Source of the DNA: Candidatus Cloacimonadota bacterium
Lineage (GTDB): Bacteria > Muiribacteriota > UBA6191
DNA: 64,000 bases
Reading direction: 5' to 3'
Assembly (NCBI GenBank): GCA_023954715.1
Contig: JAGSHD010000002.1
Coordinates: forward strand, 186,001 to 250,000
The stretch's first letter is position 1. Every line of letters begins with the position of its first letter. The notes beneath the pieces are model-generated. The model did no database searches, had not been told where the DNA came from, and saw only the letters and a list, made by a program, of their open reading frames with translations. The position numbers and the translations under genes are program-made. Below, one piece after another: positions 34,572-43,764 of this stretch.

Positions 34572-36872
34572 TTATGCTTGATCTACAAGTATAGTAAGCT
34601 CTTGTGCTAAGCCCGACAAGTTTTTAGCCGCTGCTTGTGTTTGATTGGCACCTTTATTAGTATCTTCTGCTGCTATTGCTACAGTATTTACGTTAATGGC
34701 AATCTCATTAGAACCATTTGCAGCTTGCGATGCATTATTGGTAATTTCATGCATAGTAGCTGCTTGTTCTTCTACTGCACTTGCAATAGAAACCTGCGCC
34801 TCATTTATTTCTTCAATGATTTGACGAAAGCCCCCAATAGCTTCAACAACTTGTTTTACATCTGATTGTATTGAAGCAATTTTACCAGATATGTCATCGG
34901 TAGCTTTTGCGGTTTCGTTAGCAAGTTCTTTTACTTCGTTTGCTACCACTCCAAAACCTTTTCCAGCTTCACCAGCCCTAGCTGCTTCGATAGTTGCATT
35001 TAAGGCTAGTAGATTGGTTTGTTCAGCAATGGCAGTAATGGACTTAATAACATTTCCTATTTCTTGGGAGTTATTACCAAGTCGATTTACATCTTCTGTG
35101 GTTTCTTCAGCAACTTTTACTGCCCGAATCGCGATTTGGGCTGCCCCATTCGTAGATTTTGCAATCTCAGAAATAGATGCAGACATTTCTTCTGCTGCAG
35201 CAGCTACAGCCTGTACATTTGCGCTTACCTCTTCTGCTGCTACTGCTGCTCCGGAAGCTTGTGCTGATGTTTCTTCTGATGTAGCCGACATTTGAGATGA
35301 GATACCAGCTAAATCGTTACTACTATCCCCTAAACTTTCAGCAGTAGAAGAAACTTGACTCAACACATTCTTAATATTGGCTGTCATTTCTTTTGCAACT
35401 CTTTCTTTTTCTAGTCGGTCAGTGATCACTTCCCATGTAACCATTGGCCCTACATACACACCATCCTTATCAAAAATGGCTGATGCATTTAATGCTAACA
35501 TCTCTCCGCATAAGCTAACGTTTGCTGCGTATGGTAGATTAGCCGGATCTGACAAAATGGCTCGTTGGTGTCCTGGATTACTATGAAAAATATCATAATT
35601 AGATCCAACGATTTGACTTACAGGAATAGGTATAGCAGAGGACAATCCTTGAAAAGTTACTTGTGAGGCTGGGTTGATATAAGTAATAACTCCATTTAAG
35701 TCTGATGTCATAATATTAATTGGTACATTTTCTGCCATAGCCCTTATTTTAGAGTTATCCATTTCAAGCTTCACTCTTTCAGTAACTATCGACCAAGTTA
35801 ACATCGGCCCAATATAATCTCCAAGTTCATTATATGTGGCAGAAACTATCAAATCTAAAATCTCTTCACCTACTTGAATTCGTGCATTATGTGGCAAGTT
35901 TTTCGGATCTCCTACCAGTTTTCTAATTTGTTCCGGGGTTTTATGAAAAATGTCATAATTTGAGCCTTTAACCTCTGAAATATCAACAGGTAAAGAATCT
36001 TTGATTATTTCAAATGATTTATAGGAAGCTGGGTTTACGTACTCTATAACTCCATCTGGTCCAGCAAACAAAATATTTGATGCATTATTTTCCAACATAG
36101 AGTTTAACTTTGCACTGTTTTCTTTAGCCTCTAACATCTCGCTCCACTCTATATCTTGCCCGTAAAACATAGCCTTCAGGCGAGTAATAGTTAAGTTAAA
36201 TGCGTCCGCTATTTCACCTATTTCATCCACAGATCTGATCTCAATAGGATCAAATTTTCCTACACTTAGGTTTTTTGCACTTTTCAGAACTATATCTACT
36301 TCATTTGCTAAATCCGTAACAATAAAATAGGCTAAAAGAAGTGCAATGGCTAAACTTAATAATAATAGGTTTGACTCATTATCTCTTTTAGTAGCTAAAG
36401 TCTCCTCCAACAGTTTTGTATATACTTTTACTACTTCTAGAGAGTTATCAAACAAATCTGTAAATGTCTCACGTTGAAGATTATTATTAGTATTTTTAAG
36501 TAAATCTGAAGATTTATCGATCAAATTATTCTGCTCTTGCAGTAAAGCCATTACTGCAGAACCAGGGGAGTTCTTAATTTCACACTTTCCGTCTAAACTA
36601 TCTTTAACAAATTGCATGCATTGATTGTTTTTCTTTAACAATGTTAAAGTTTCATCTGCAAGAGTCTTTCCCTCTTTAGTGCGCATGTAAATTTCTTTTT
36701 GTACTTTTTGTATCAGCATTTCTTGAGCATCAGCGACTTTAATAAAAATCAAGCCATTATGCTGATATTCATTTAGTTCATCTGTCATCCAAACCGAATA
36801 CCCTAACACAGTGACAAAAATTAAAACTAACGCTACTAATTTTTGTTTGATTGAAAAATCTCTTAGACTCAC
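34572..36872 (-). CDS. methyl-accepting chemotaxis protein with two tandem PAS domains
   Basis: 766 residues. The start is placed at GTG 36872, because GGAGG lies 5 nt upstream; the frame is open to an earlier GTG at 36884 that overlaps this SD. TM1 (about 10-28), a helical periplasmic region of about 130 residues with a Cys pair (NNQCMQF, GKCEIK), TM2 (about 166-185), HAMP, then two cytoplasmic PAS domains that are clear duplicates ([15 protein letters not shown] and [15 protein letters not shown]), and the signalling domain with the invariant tip ([21 protein letters not shown], in part). Gln/Glu-rich flanks give methylation sites. It is convergent with the cheA-containing operon, whose CheR/CheB probably modify it. 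It senses via the periplasmic bundle, via PAS (cofactor unknown), or both. Confidence 0.93.
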   Translation of the reverse strand: MSLRDFSIKQKLVALVLIFVTVLGYSVWMTDELNEYQHNGLIFIKVADAQEMLIQKVQKEIYMRTKEGKTLADETLTLLKKNNQCMQFVKDSLDGKCEIKNSPGSAVMALLQEQNNLIDKSSDLLKNTNNNLQRETFTDLFDNSLEVVKVYTKLLEETLATKRDNESNLLLLSLAIALLLAYFIVTDLANEVDIVLKSAKNLSVGKFDPIEIRSVDEIGEIADAFNLTITRLKAMFYGQDIEWSEMLEAKENSAKLNSMLENNASNILFAGPDGVIEYVNPASYKSFEIIKDSLPVDISEVKGSNYDIFHKTPEQIRKLVGDPKNLPHNARIQVGEEILDLIVSATYNELGDYIGPMLTWSIVTERVKLEMDNSKIRAMAENVPINIMTSDLNGVITYINPASQVTFQGLSSAIPIPVSQIVGSNYDIFHSNPGHQRAILSDPANLPYAANVSLCGEMLALNASAIFDKDGVYVGPMVTWEVITDRLEKERVAKEMTANIKNVLSQVSSTAESLGDSSNDLAGISSQMSATSEETSAQASGAAVAAEEVSANVQAVAAAAEEMSASISEIAKSTNGAAQIAIRAVKVAEETTEDVNRLGNNSQEIGNVIKSITAIAEQTNLLALNATIEAARAGEAGKGFGVVANEVKELANETAKATDDISGKIASIQSDVKQVVEAIGGFRQIIEEINEAQVSIASAVEEQAATMHEITNNASQAANGSNEIAINVNTVAIAAEDTNKGANQTQAAAKNLSGLAQELTILVDQA

Positions 36873-37265
36873 ACCAACCTCCACAGGTTTAATTTATATT
36901 ACGCAGCACATAGAGAATAATTGTGCTTTTAGAAAGCCTGATTTCATAGAAGGTTTATTCATAATACTAAAATTAATTCACTCAATTATTTATCGTAAAT
37001 GTAAAAAGCACTCTATTAAATTTTGTGGTAATTATATCCTAAAAAAAAGCCATTTTTCAATTAAAAGCTCTAATTAATTTACTTTAAATTATCTTCATAA
37101 AACATTATACAAAGATAAGTTTTATACGGATTATTTAAAACCTCTAATTAATCGTATGCCTTTTCTATTGGCTAGCAAATATATATGCTCTATTGCTGTT
37201 TAAAAACAATGAGAACTACACTTTATAAAGTAATCCTCTAAAATTTACTATTTTCATTCAATATT
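36873..37265. other. non-coding region between chemoreceptor and small exported gene
   Basis: AT-rich spacer between divergent genes. It should contain the chemoreceptor promoter: a TATAAA-like -10 lies near 36892-36897 on minus, without a convincing -35. I see no hairpin or RNA gene. Confidence 0.45.
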
Positions 37266-37274
37266 TGCTATAAT
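37266..37274 (+). promoter_or_regulatory. extended -10 element immediately upstream of the 37280 gene
   Basis: TGCTATAAT is a perfect extended -10 and ends 5 nt before the ATG at 37280. Transcription would then start at or within a few bases of the ATG, implying a leaderless mRNA; no SD can fit. Confidence 0.5.
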
Positions 37275-37279
37275 TAGAT

Positions 37280-37690
37280 ATGAACTTTTTAAACTGCTAT
37301 AAAATCGCGATTCTTTTTTTCCTTGTATTCACTACTTTTTGTGAGGATGAAATTAATGAAACACTAGATTTAGACCTTTCCAATAAAGGCTCAAAACTCT
37401 TTCAAAGTCGCCCTCTAGCAAGTGGTAAAGGCTTTTTTCTTTTAAAACAAGTTTTTCCCTCTTCAGCAAGTGGTAATGCTGAAAAAGGTGATGGAATAAT
37501 CTATCCTAGTCTATTATCTGATAACTCCAAATATCGTTTGTATGGCACAATGGGTCAGGTTATTACAGGCAGTTCAGAAGATAGTGCAAACTTTCGAATG
37601 AAAGCTGGGTTTTTTACCAGCAATCGAAAGAGCGTATTTAAGGTACGTGGTGTACGGGTGAAACGTAACCCTATTAATATTCGTAGGTAA
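37280..37690 (+). CDS. small exported protein, probably leaderless
   Basis: 136 residues with signal peptide MNFLNCYKIAILFFLVFTTFC. The signal confirms the ATG, and no SD precedes it. A motif near residue 93, YGTMGQVITGSSEDSANFR followed by MKAGFF, resembles the G-T-x-G-Q...G...GF pattern found near the ends of many secreted proteins. The C-terminus is basic (RGVRVKRNPINIRR). It stands alone, with gspE 324 nt downstream and its own promoter in between. Function unknown. Confidence 0.65.
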   Translation: MNFLNCYKIAILFFLVFTTFCEDEINETLDLDLSNKGSKLFQSRPLASGKGFFLLKQVFPSSASGNAEKGDGIIYPSLLSDNSKYRLYGTMGQVITGSSEDSANFRMKAGFFTSNRKSVFKVRGVRVKRNPINIRR

Positions 37691-37942
37691 ATCTATCTAT
37701 ATACTCATCCATGATTGGTTTTCCCATTCTATAAAAATCCAGAAGACTTCATTATAGTTATATTTTGAACCAAATAGATATCCTAAAAAATATAAAATCC
37801 AACAACATAGGTGTCTGTTTTTTATAAAAACAGTAAAACTATTTGTATTTGAGTATAAAGCCTATTCTATTTGATTTTAGCCAGTTTTTGCCGATATCAT
37901 CTGAGTAACTAATATACTCTGATAGCTTGTCGTAAACCTAGT
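37691..37942. other. non-coding region upstream of the gspE-like gene
   Basis: The 324-bp gap from 37691 to 38014 holds no open frame. Only the promoter at 37943-37971 stands out, and no terminator for the 37280 gene was found. Confidence 0.45.
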
Positions 37943-37971
37943 TTGTATTTACACTCGACACTTAGTATAAT
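37943..37971 (+). promoter_or_regulatory. sigma70-type promoter of the gspE-like gene
   Basis: TTGTAT (37943-37948), a 17-nt spacer and a perfect TATAAT (37966-37971), about 43 nt before the ATG. Confidence 0.6.
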
Positions 37972-38014
37972 TATGTTATTCGCACCTTAACAAGAATCAA
38001 ATTCGAAGGTAAAT

Positions 38015-39718
38015 ATGCTTGAAAATCGGCTTAAATCTAGGATCAAAACAGACGGAGCTATAGGCCCAGAAGACTATCGACTCATAGACGGAATCATTTC
38101 TGAAAAACTCCTTAGTTATGAAGAAGCTCTAATTATTTCTGAAAAAGCGCAAGATGACTACTTGTATCCCGTACTCAGTGAACTAGCAAACATACCTTTT
38201 GTTCGAGCTAACGCTGTAGATTTTCCTGAAGATATACGAAATATACTACCTGAGGCTATCTTAAGAAAATACAACATTATCCCGGTACGAAAAGTCACTG
38301 ATACTATCATTGAGGTTGTTACTACAGAACCATTAGCCTTATATGTTTTTGATGAAATCCATCAAAAACACGGCTTTAGAATAATAGCAAAATATGCCGA
38401 ACGATTTCGAATTACCTCACTTCTAAACTCTACTTTTGGGGATAGTGCTGATCTACGAACCGTTTTAGCTAGCATGGACGAAGTTCCTCCCGAAGAAGAA
38501 GAGTCCGCTACAAGCACCACCAACTCCATGGATAAGATTAGTTCTGCCATGAGTGATGAAAAGGATGCTCCTACAGTAAAGTATGTTAATACACTTTTTA
38601 AACAAGCTATTAAAATGAAGGCTTCGGATTTACATATTGAACCGCGTCAAAAAAAGCTTTTGATTCGTTTTAGAATTGATGGAGTTCTAAGAGAAATCCC
38701 TTCTCCTCCTAAGCACTTACAAGATAATATTATTACTATCTTTAAAGTAATGGCAGATTTGGATATTTCTGAAAAAAGAGCTCCACAAGATGGTAGAATC
38801 CGACTTCCATTTGAAGGTCGAGAAATCGATTTTCGTGTATCCAGTTTACCAACTATTTACGGTGAAAAAATCGTTATTCGAGTATTAGATACCTCAAGTA
38901 TTGTTTTAGAGTTTCCCACCTTAGGTTTTAGTAAAGTCGATGAAGGTAAGTTACGAGGTGTAATGGATGCACCCCATGGTATTATTTTAGCTGCAGGTCC
39001 TACTGGATCTGGAAAAACTACTACCCTATATACAGTTTTAAAAGAGGTAGCCACCGATGACAAAAATGTTTCTACTCTTGAAGATCCAGTAGAGTATCGG
39101 CTCGATAAACTGTCACAGTGTCAAGTTGAAGTTAAAGCTGGAATGACTTTTGCCGCTGGACTAAGAGCTCTTCTTCGACAAGATCCTGATATTATCATGG
39201 TTGGAGAGATTCGAGATTTAGAAACAGCCGAATTAGCTATTCAAGCATCTTTGACAGGTCACATGGTTTTATCTACCATTCACACTAACTCTGCAATTGG
39301 AACAATAAATCGTTTAGGTAATATGGGCTGTGATAGTTTTTTGGTAGCAGCAACAATTACAGCTATTATTGCACAAAGATTGATTCGAACCCTATGTAGC
39401 TCTTGTAAAGAAGAATACCTTGCTAGTGCAGATGAACTAGCCTCTATGGGAGTAAGATCATCTAAACCAGTCAAACTATTTAGAGAAGCTGGCTGTGACA
39501 AATGTGGTTTTACTGGATTTAAGGGTCGAGCTGGTATCCACGAGATCTTTGTGCCAGATGAGCATTCAAGAGAACTTATCGGACAACAAACAACAGAGTT
39601 TGATCTATTTAGATATGCTCGAAAAAAGTGTGGTTTAAAAACACTAAAAGAATCTGGTATCCGAAAAGTAATACAAGGTGCAACAACTTATGCACAAGTA
39701 CTTACATCTACAAGTTAA
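38015..39718 (+). CDS. gspE: type II secretion/type IV pilus assembly ATPase (GspE/PilB family)
   Basis: 567 residues. It has an N-terminal MshEN-like domain (about 15-150), then the ATPase with DLHIEPRQKKLLIRFRIDGV, Walker A GPTGSGKT (328-335), the Asp box STLEDPVEYRLD, Walker B region IIMVGEIRDLETAE, and a His box (MVLSTIHTNSA). A tetracysteine zinc module follows (LCSSCKEEY and GCDKCGFTG). These hexameric motors power pseudopilin or pilin assembly at the inner membrane. The fit to GspE or PilB is close, and I cannot separate the two from this gene alone. No gspD, gspF, gspG or pil gene is nearby, so it is an orphan copy whose partners must be elsewhere. It has its own promoter. Confidence 0.9.
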   Translation: MLENRLKSRIKTDGAIGPEDYRLIDGIISEKLLSYEEALIISEKAQDDYLYPVLSELANIPFVRANAVDFPEDIRNILPEAILRKYNIIPVRKVTDTIIEVVTTEPLALYVFDEIHQKHGFRIIAKYAERFRITSLLNSTFGDSADLRTVLASMDEVPPEEEESATSTTNSMDKISSAMSDEKDAPTVKYVNTLFKQAIKMKASDLHIEPRQKKLLIRFRIDGVLREIPSPPKHLQDNIITIFKVMADLDISEKRAPQDGRIRLPFEGREIDFRVSSLPTIYGEKIVIRVLDTSSIVLEFPTLGFSKVDEGKLRGVMDAPHGIILAAGPTGSGKTTTLYTVLKEVATDDKNVSTLEDPVEYRLDKLSQCQVEVKAGMTFAAGLRALLRQDPDIIMVGEIRDLETAELAIQASLTGHMVLSTIHTNSAIGTINRLGNMGCDSFLVAATITAIIAQRLIRTLCSSCKEEYLASADELASMGVRSSKPVKLFREAGCDKCGFTGFKGRAGIHEIFVPDEHSRELIGQQTTEFDLFRYARKKCGLKTLKESGIRKVIQGATTYAQVLTSTS

Positions 39719-39758
39719 GATCATAATAATTAATCTATTATAATCTCATGATCTAGAT

Positions 39759-40916
39759 CTAATTGATTTCAGTCAGCTTATGCTGTGCGTCTTTCTCAAG
39801 TTTGGACTTTACTGGAGCTAGTTTTATTGATTTTTCAAAAAACTTTTTAGCTGCGTTTCTGTTGCCTTTTAGTAGATAGTTTTCACCCAAAGCCATTGTA
39901 TAACGACCATTTTTTGGACTTAATCTAAAAGCCATTAGTAAGTATTTTTCTGCCTTATCTACTTTGTTTTTCTTAGAAAACATAACACCTAAACGATAAT
40001 AAAACTCATGATATTGATCTGTAATATTGTTAATCTTTTCAAGTTCCATCTCAGCAAAAGATGACTCACCTTTTAAATAGAAGGCAATCACTAACTCAGC
40101 AATATACTCTGTATCCTTCGGATGAAGCTCTAAATATTGATTAGCTATCACCATTGCTTGATCATATCTTTTTGTCTCTGAATAAGATCTACACAAATAT
40201 AAATTTACAATTTTTCCATCAAAGGTTTCAGTTATGTTTTCAAGTGCTTTCGATAAATACTCAATGGCTTTATTGTAATCTTTTTGAATAAAGTAATAGA
40301 TCCCTTTTACTTCCATGATGTAGGGAGATTCGCCAGAGCCTTCTTCAACGTTTTCGAATAACTCCTTTACCTGAGTATGGATATTTTCGTTTCGTTCTTC
40401 ATTTCCAAACGAGTTATTTTGCACTATCTGATAAAAATATAGCTTTAACAATCCCGCATTAATTTTTGGATCTAAAGCATCTGATAATAAAGCAGTCTTA
40501 TAGTTATCTAAAGCAGAGTCAAACAATTTACGAGATTCAGCGATCGACTCCTCAGATTTTGATTTCAAAAATTGATACCAACCTAAAGCAGATAAAATAG
40601 CTGGGTTTTCAGGAATTTTACTATTGCCAATCTCTAACCAGTGTATGGATTTTTTGGGATTATTGGTTGCAATATATGTTGCCTCAGCCAACTTAGCATA
40701 AACTGTAGGGTAACGCTTATCGTCATAAGTTAGTGAAGACTTATATCTTTCAAAAGCTGACTTTGCTGCTTTTGCAGCCTCTTCATGCTTACCTATTTTA
40801 CTCAGTGAGCGATACTCTTTAAATGCATTGTCACCAAAGTATATATATGCTCCCGAAAGCCCACATCCTTGAATAAAAAATGATATAAAAATTAATAAAT
40901 ATGTAAATTTCTTCAT
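39759..40916 (-). CDS. TPR-repeat lipoprotein
   Basis: 385 residues with lipoprotein signal MKKFTYLLIFISFFIQGC (Cys18). Nearly all of the mature protein is tetratricopeptide-type helical hairpins, e.g. YIMEVKGIYYFIQKDYNKAI, then FYYRLGVMFSKKNKVDKAEK and GRYTMALGENYLLKGNRNAA. A lipid-anchored TPR protein normally serves as an envelope scaffold, as PilF/PilW does for type IV pili. The convergent neighbour is a GspE/PilB ATPase, so a pilotin-like role is worth considering, but this protein is longer than PilF and the link is inference. A TATAAT element lies at 40960-40965 on minus. Confidence 0.75.
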   Translation of the reverse strand: MKKFTYLLIFISFFIQGCGLSGAYIYFGDNAFKEYRSLSKIGKHEEAAKAAKSAFERYKSSLTYDDKRYPTVYAKLAEATYIATNNPKKSIHWLEIGNSKIPENPAILSALGWYQFLKSKSEESIAESRKLFDSALDNYKTALLSDALDPKINAGLLKLYFYQIVQNNSFGNEERNENIHTQVKELFENVEEGSGESPYIMEVKGIYYFIQKDYNKAIEYLSKALENITETFDGKIVNLYLCRSYSETKRYDQAMVIANQYLELHPKDTEYIAELVIAFYLKGESSFAEMELEKINNITDQYHEFYYRLGVMFSKKNKVDKAEKYLLMAFRLSPKNGRYTMALGENYLLKGNRNAAKKFFEKSIKLAPVKSKLEKDAQHKLTEIN

Positions 40917-41283
40917 TTGTAAAAACCTATTTTAAATTGATTTAGAATTATTGGCGACTATTATACCTAAAGATGAGAAAACTTGCAGTACTTACTCAAG
41001 ATTATTTGTATATTATAAAAACAATAGCTATAAAATTAAAATTGTAGCTATTTTAGCCTTAAGCTTTCAATACCTCTATAGAGGATGACTCCACTTAATT
41101 TTTTGATCATTTTTACATTTAAAGATACTGGAATACAGTACACTATTCAAAAACAAGGATCGTCGCTAAAGATGATAATCAGTTAAAACGTATCAAGAAA
41201 GTTAAAAATGCTGAAAGCATCTTAATTTTATCTAAATAACTTACATTAAATTTAAAATGGGGGAGGGGATAAGAATACATATA
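40917..41283. other. non-coding region downstream of tRNA-Leu
   Basis: The 367-bp spacer contains a -10-like TATAAT for the TPR lipoprotein gene (40960-40965, minus), a candidate terminator (41016-41052), a perfect 12-bp palindrome CCTCTATAGAGG (41073-41084) and a weak ATGCT-TTC-AGCAT hairpin with a short T-run on minus (41204-41223). No gene is seen. Confidence 0.45.
41016..41052 (-). terminator. candidate terminator for tRNA-Leu transcript
   Basis: On the minus strand AATAGCTA and TAGCTATT (8 bp, 14-nt AT-rich loop) are followed by G and five Ts. It lies about 230 nt past the tRNA. Weak stem, moderate call. Confidence 0.4.
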
Positions 41284-41367
41284 TACCGGGGATCGGAATC
41301 GAACCGATACGGAGTTGCCTCCATTGGATTTTGAATCCAACGTGTCTACCAATTTCACCACCTCGGC
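41284..41367 (-). tRNA. tRNA-Leu (anticodon CAA)
   Basis: An 84-nt class II tRNA on minus: acceptor GCCGAGG, a D-arm with AAATTGGTAGACAC, an anticodon stem TTGGA/TCCAA with loop TTCAAAA (anticodon CAA), a long variable arm (TGGAGGCAACTCCG), and a T-arm ATCGG-TTCGATT-CCGAT. The 3' acceptor strand is CCCCGGT, so position 5 pairs A with C (mismatch) and the first pair is G-U. Discriminator A; CCA is not encoded. It has a good promoter 14 nt upstream. Confidence 0.93.
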
Positions 41368-41380
41368 ATATAGTTTTTGC

Positions 41381-41409
41381 AATTTACCAAGTACCTATAA
41401 TCTTGTCAA
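41381..41409 (-). promoter_or_regulatory. promoter of tRNA-Leu
   Basis: On minus, a perfect TTGACA (41404-41409), 17-nt spacer and TAAATT (41381-41386). Transcription would start about 7 nt before the mature 5' end region. Confidence 0.65.
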
Positions 41410-41597
41410 GAATAAACAATTTTTATTTAATTTTGCACTAAGCAATAAACTACTAATTTGTCTAATTATTGTTACTTCATAGAAAAACATGAATAAATTG
41501 ACTAACAAATCCGATGAAAATGTAGTGGATACTCTATCCATTTGTAAGAATATTATTAAGACCAAATCGTATAATCATTGTACGATGGAGAATTATC

Positions 41598-43691
41598 ATG
41601 TCACGAATTACTTTATCTTTTGTAATTTCATTGTTGATCGCACTACTTGGCTTTTCAGGTTGTGGTGGTGGTGACGAGTCTATAGAAAGCCTCTTAGATG
41701 TTAGAAACCCTTCTGTTGTAAACAACATTAGTGCTTACCCTTCGTACAAAAGGGTTCGACTAACATGGGTACAATCAACAGATAGTAGCATCATTGGCTA
41801 CAACGTTTATCGTTCTAGTGCTAACTCCGGTGGTTTTACCTTAATTAGCTCCGTTGGGCAAATGGCTACTCCTTATTTTCAAGATGAAGGCCCCGACAAT
41901 GACTCCGATGGGATCCCTGATGGACTTACCAATAACATTACCCATTTTTATAAAGTTACTGCATTTGATAAAACAGGACGTGAAACTCCTCTTTCTCTAG
42001 CAGCGGCAGTATCTGCTATCCCGGGTCAATTACCTAACAATTCAGCAAACCTAGCTGTTTCTAATGTAAATGTATATGGTGGTAGAAATGAAATTTATGT
42101 TTCTTGGGATCGATTAGATCATGAAAACGTCTTTGGATATAATGTATACCGAAGTGTATCTAGCGGATCTAGTGGATTTGAACTAATAGGCCTTACTCCA
42201 AAAAACCAAAATAGCTTTGTCGATGGTGGACTCAGCCCATTTGAAAGTTACATTTATCAAATTGCTCCTGCTGTTTCTGAAATTGATACTGTGACAGGCG
42301 ATCGTTTATCCACAGGATTACTTGAAGGAAGACGAACCGAGTCCCATGCAGCTCGAACTAAAGACAATGATTCTACAGTACCAAAACCACCGAGTAGCTC
42401 TCCAACAAGTAACCCTATGCAAGCATCCAAAGTGTCACAAAATGGTCGAGAAGGTGTTCAAATTCAATTTTCTCGCCCAACCTCTAATACAGATGGTACG
42501 ATTATAGCGGACAATGATGACATCGTTAGTGGTGGATATATTATTTATCGATCCGGTGTTTTGTTAAGTGAGTACAAAATTATAGGGATCATTGAAAACC
42601 CTGGGTCTCAACCTAATGTAAGCTTTTTTGATCCTTGGGGTACAGTAACTGACTATTATAAAGTCAAAATCGGAGACAATTTTGGAAACTTATCCGATGC
42701 ATCTGATATTGTATCTATTTCTTCTAATGTTCCACCTCCAACAGTTAAATCTTTAAATGCTACATCCGGGCAAGGATTTGGCTCTATTGAAATCGCATGG
42801 TCTGAGTCTGTGTCTCAAGGTCAAGGTATCGATAGCTATAGTGTATATCGATCAGAGTCACTGAATCACGGATTTGCCCCTATTGCACACAATGTAGTCG
42901 ATCAAGATCCAGATCCAAACTTTTTTAAGTATACAGATACATCTGCTGCACTTAATATTGGTACAACGTATTATTATAAAGTGGCAGCTATTAAAAGTTC
43001 ATTAGAAAGCTCTTTGAGTGCTGCAACAGCTGCAAGGCCTGGTCCTGCTAATGGGATTCGTAGTCTAGAAGGAGAAAATGCTGTAAAATTTGACTCCTAT
43101 ATTGCTGGAGCAACTAAAATTGCTAGAACTCCACCAGATCAACGTCCTCAATATTGGCCAACACATTTTGACACTCAACATATCGGACTTCCAACACCAT
43201 TCTCAGGAAACGGTGTATTATGGATAAGGCCAACCAAAGGACCTGGTCAAGATATCACTCTAGGGGAAAGAATCGACTTGTCTTGGCAAGTCGATATACA
43301 AGCCCTAGTAGGAAGTGAAGGTACAGGAGGAACAATCAGTGCAGATGTTTATATGAGCTCTCTTGATGATAACACTACAGGACAATACAGAATCTTAATT
43401 GATGATCGAGAGATTGATAGAAATAGAGCCCCAGGTCAAAGCGAGATTATACCATTTAACGGGATTCAAGCGGAAGTCAACTTTCAAGACTCAACTTTTT
43501 CTACCCCCCTAAGACCAACAAGAAGATTATTGGGCACATTGATTTTTGAAAATATTAATGATTACGGAAACGTAAACCATCCTATCGGTCAAGGATCTAA
43601 CTTTGCAGGTACAGAAACTGTTTGGATGTCTATCATTCATACAGGGGCTGGAGATTTGAAACTAGACAACTTATACTTAGTAATTCATTAG
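41598..43691 (+). CDS. fibronectin type III-repeat lipoprotein
   Basis: 697 residues; ATG at 41598 with GGAG upstream. Lipoprotein signal MSRITLSFVISLLIALLGFSGC, then about four FN3-like domains: each has a VRLTW, IYVSW or IEIAW strand, and a YNVYRS, YIIYRS or YSVYRS strand, and ends in FYKVTAFD, YYKVKIGD or YYKVAAIK. They cover about residues 35-490. A C-terminal beta-rich domain (about 495-697) with FENINDYGNVNHPIGQGS and a SADVYMSSLDD block follows. FN3 lipoproteins usually act as surface adhesion or binding modules. A -10-like TATAAT lies at 41570-41575. It ends at a bidirectional terminator. Ligand unknown. Confidence 0.82.
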   Translation: MSRITLSFVISLLIALLGFSGCGGGDESIESLLDVRNPSVVNNISAYPSYKRVRLTWVQSTDSSIIGYNVYRSSANSGGFTLISSVGQMATPYFQDEGPDNDSDGIPDGLTNNITHFYKVTAFDKTGRETPLSLAAAVSAIPGQLPNNSANLAVSNVNVYGGRNEIYVSWDRLDHENVFGYNVYRSVSSGSSGFELIGLTPKNQNSFVDGGLSPFESYIYQIAPAVSEIDTVTGDRLSTGLLEGRRTESHAARTKDNDSTVPKPPSSSPTSNPMQASKVSQNGREGVQIQFSRPTSNTDGTIIADNDDIVSGGYIIYRSGVLLSEYKIIGIIENPGSQPNVSFFDPWGTVTDYYKVKIGDNFGNLSDASDIVSISSNVPPPTVKSLNATSGQGFGSIEIAWSESVSQGQGIDSYSVYRSESLNHGFAPIAHNVVDQDPDPNFFKYTDTSAALNIGTTYYYKVAAIKSSLESSLSAATAARPGPANGIRSLEGENAVKFDSYIAGATKIARTPPDQRPQYWPTHFDTQHIGLPTPFSGNGVLWIRPTKGPGQDITLGERIDLSWQVDIQALVGSEGTGGTISADVYMSSLDDNTTGQYRILIDDREIDRNRAPGQSEIIPFNGIQAEVNFQDSTFSTPLRPTRRLLGTLIFENINDYGNVNHPIGQGSNFAGTETVWMSIIHTGAGDLKLDNLYLVIH

Positions 43692-43715
43692 ACGAAACAT
43701 ACTTCACTAAAATCT

Positions 43716-43756
43716 AAAAAAGCCCTCAATACTTTTGTATTGAGGGCCTTTTTTTT
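43716..43756. terminator. bidirectional intrinsic terminator
   Basis: A perfect 11-bp stem GCCCTCAATAC/GTATTGAGGGC with a TTTT loop, flanked by an A-run (43716-43721) and a T-run (43749-43756). It serves the FN3 lipoprotein gene on plus and the small exported gene on minus. Confidence 0.93.
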
Positions 43757-43764
43757 AAAAACAG

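Noticed and set aside
35019..35267. Cys/Tyr-rich plus-strand open frame
   Set aside because: Antisense shadow of the Ala/Glu-rich coiled coil of the chemoreceptor; the low complexity comes from that repeat structure.
37850..37861. 12-mer TATTTGAGTATA also present near 11671
   Set aside because: Short, AT-rich and without extension of similarity on either side; expected by chance in this composition.
41073..41084. Perfect 12-bp palindrome CCTCTATAGAGG
   Set aside because: It is a single copy in a non-coding gap with no associated gene start or further copies; I cannot support a function, so it is only mentioned in the gap entry.
41179..41382. Small minus-strand open frame of 67 codons
   Set aside because: It covers the tRNA-Leu(CAA) gene and its downstream region; a tRNA explains the conservation, so it is not a protein gene.
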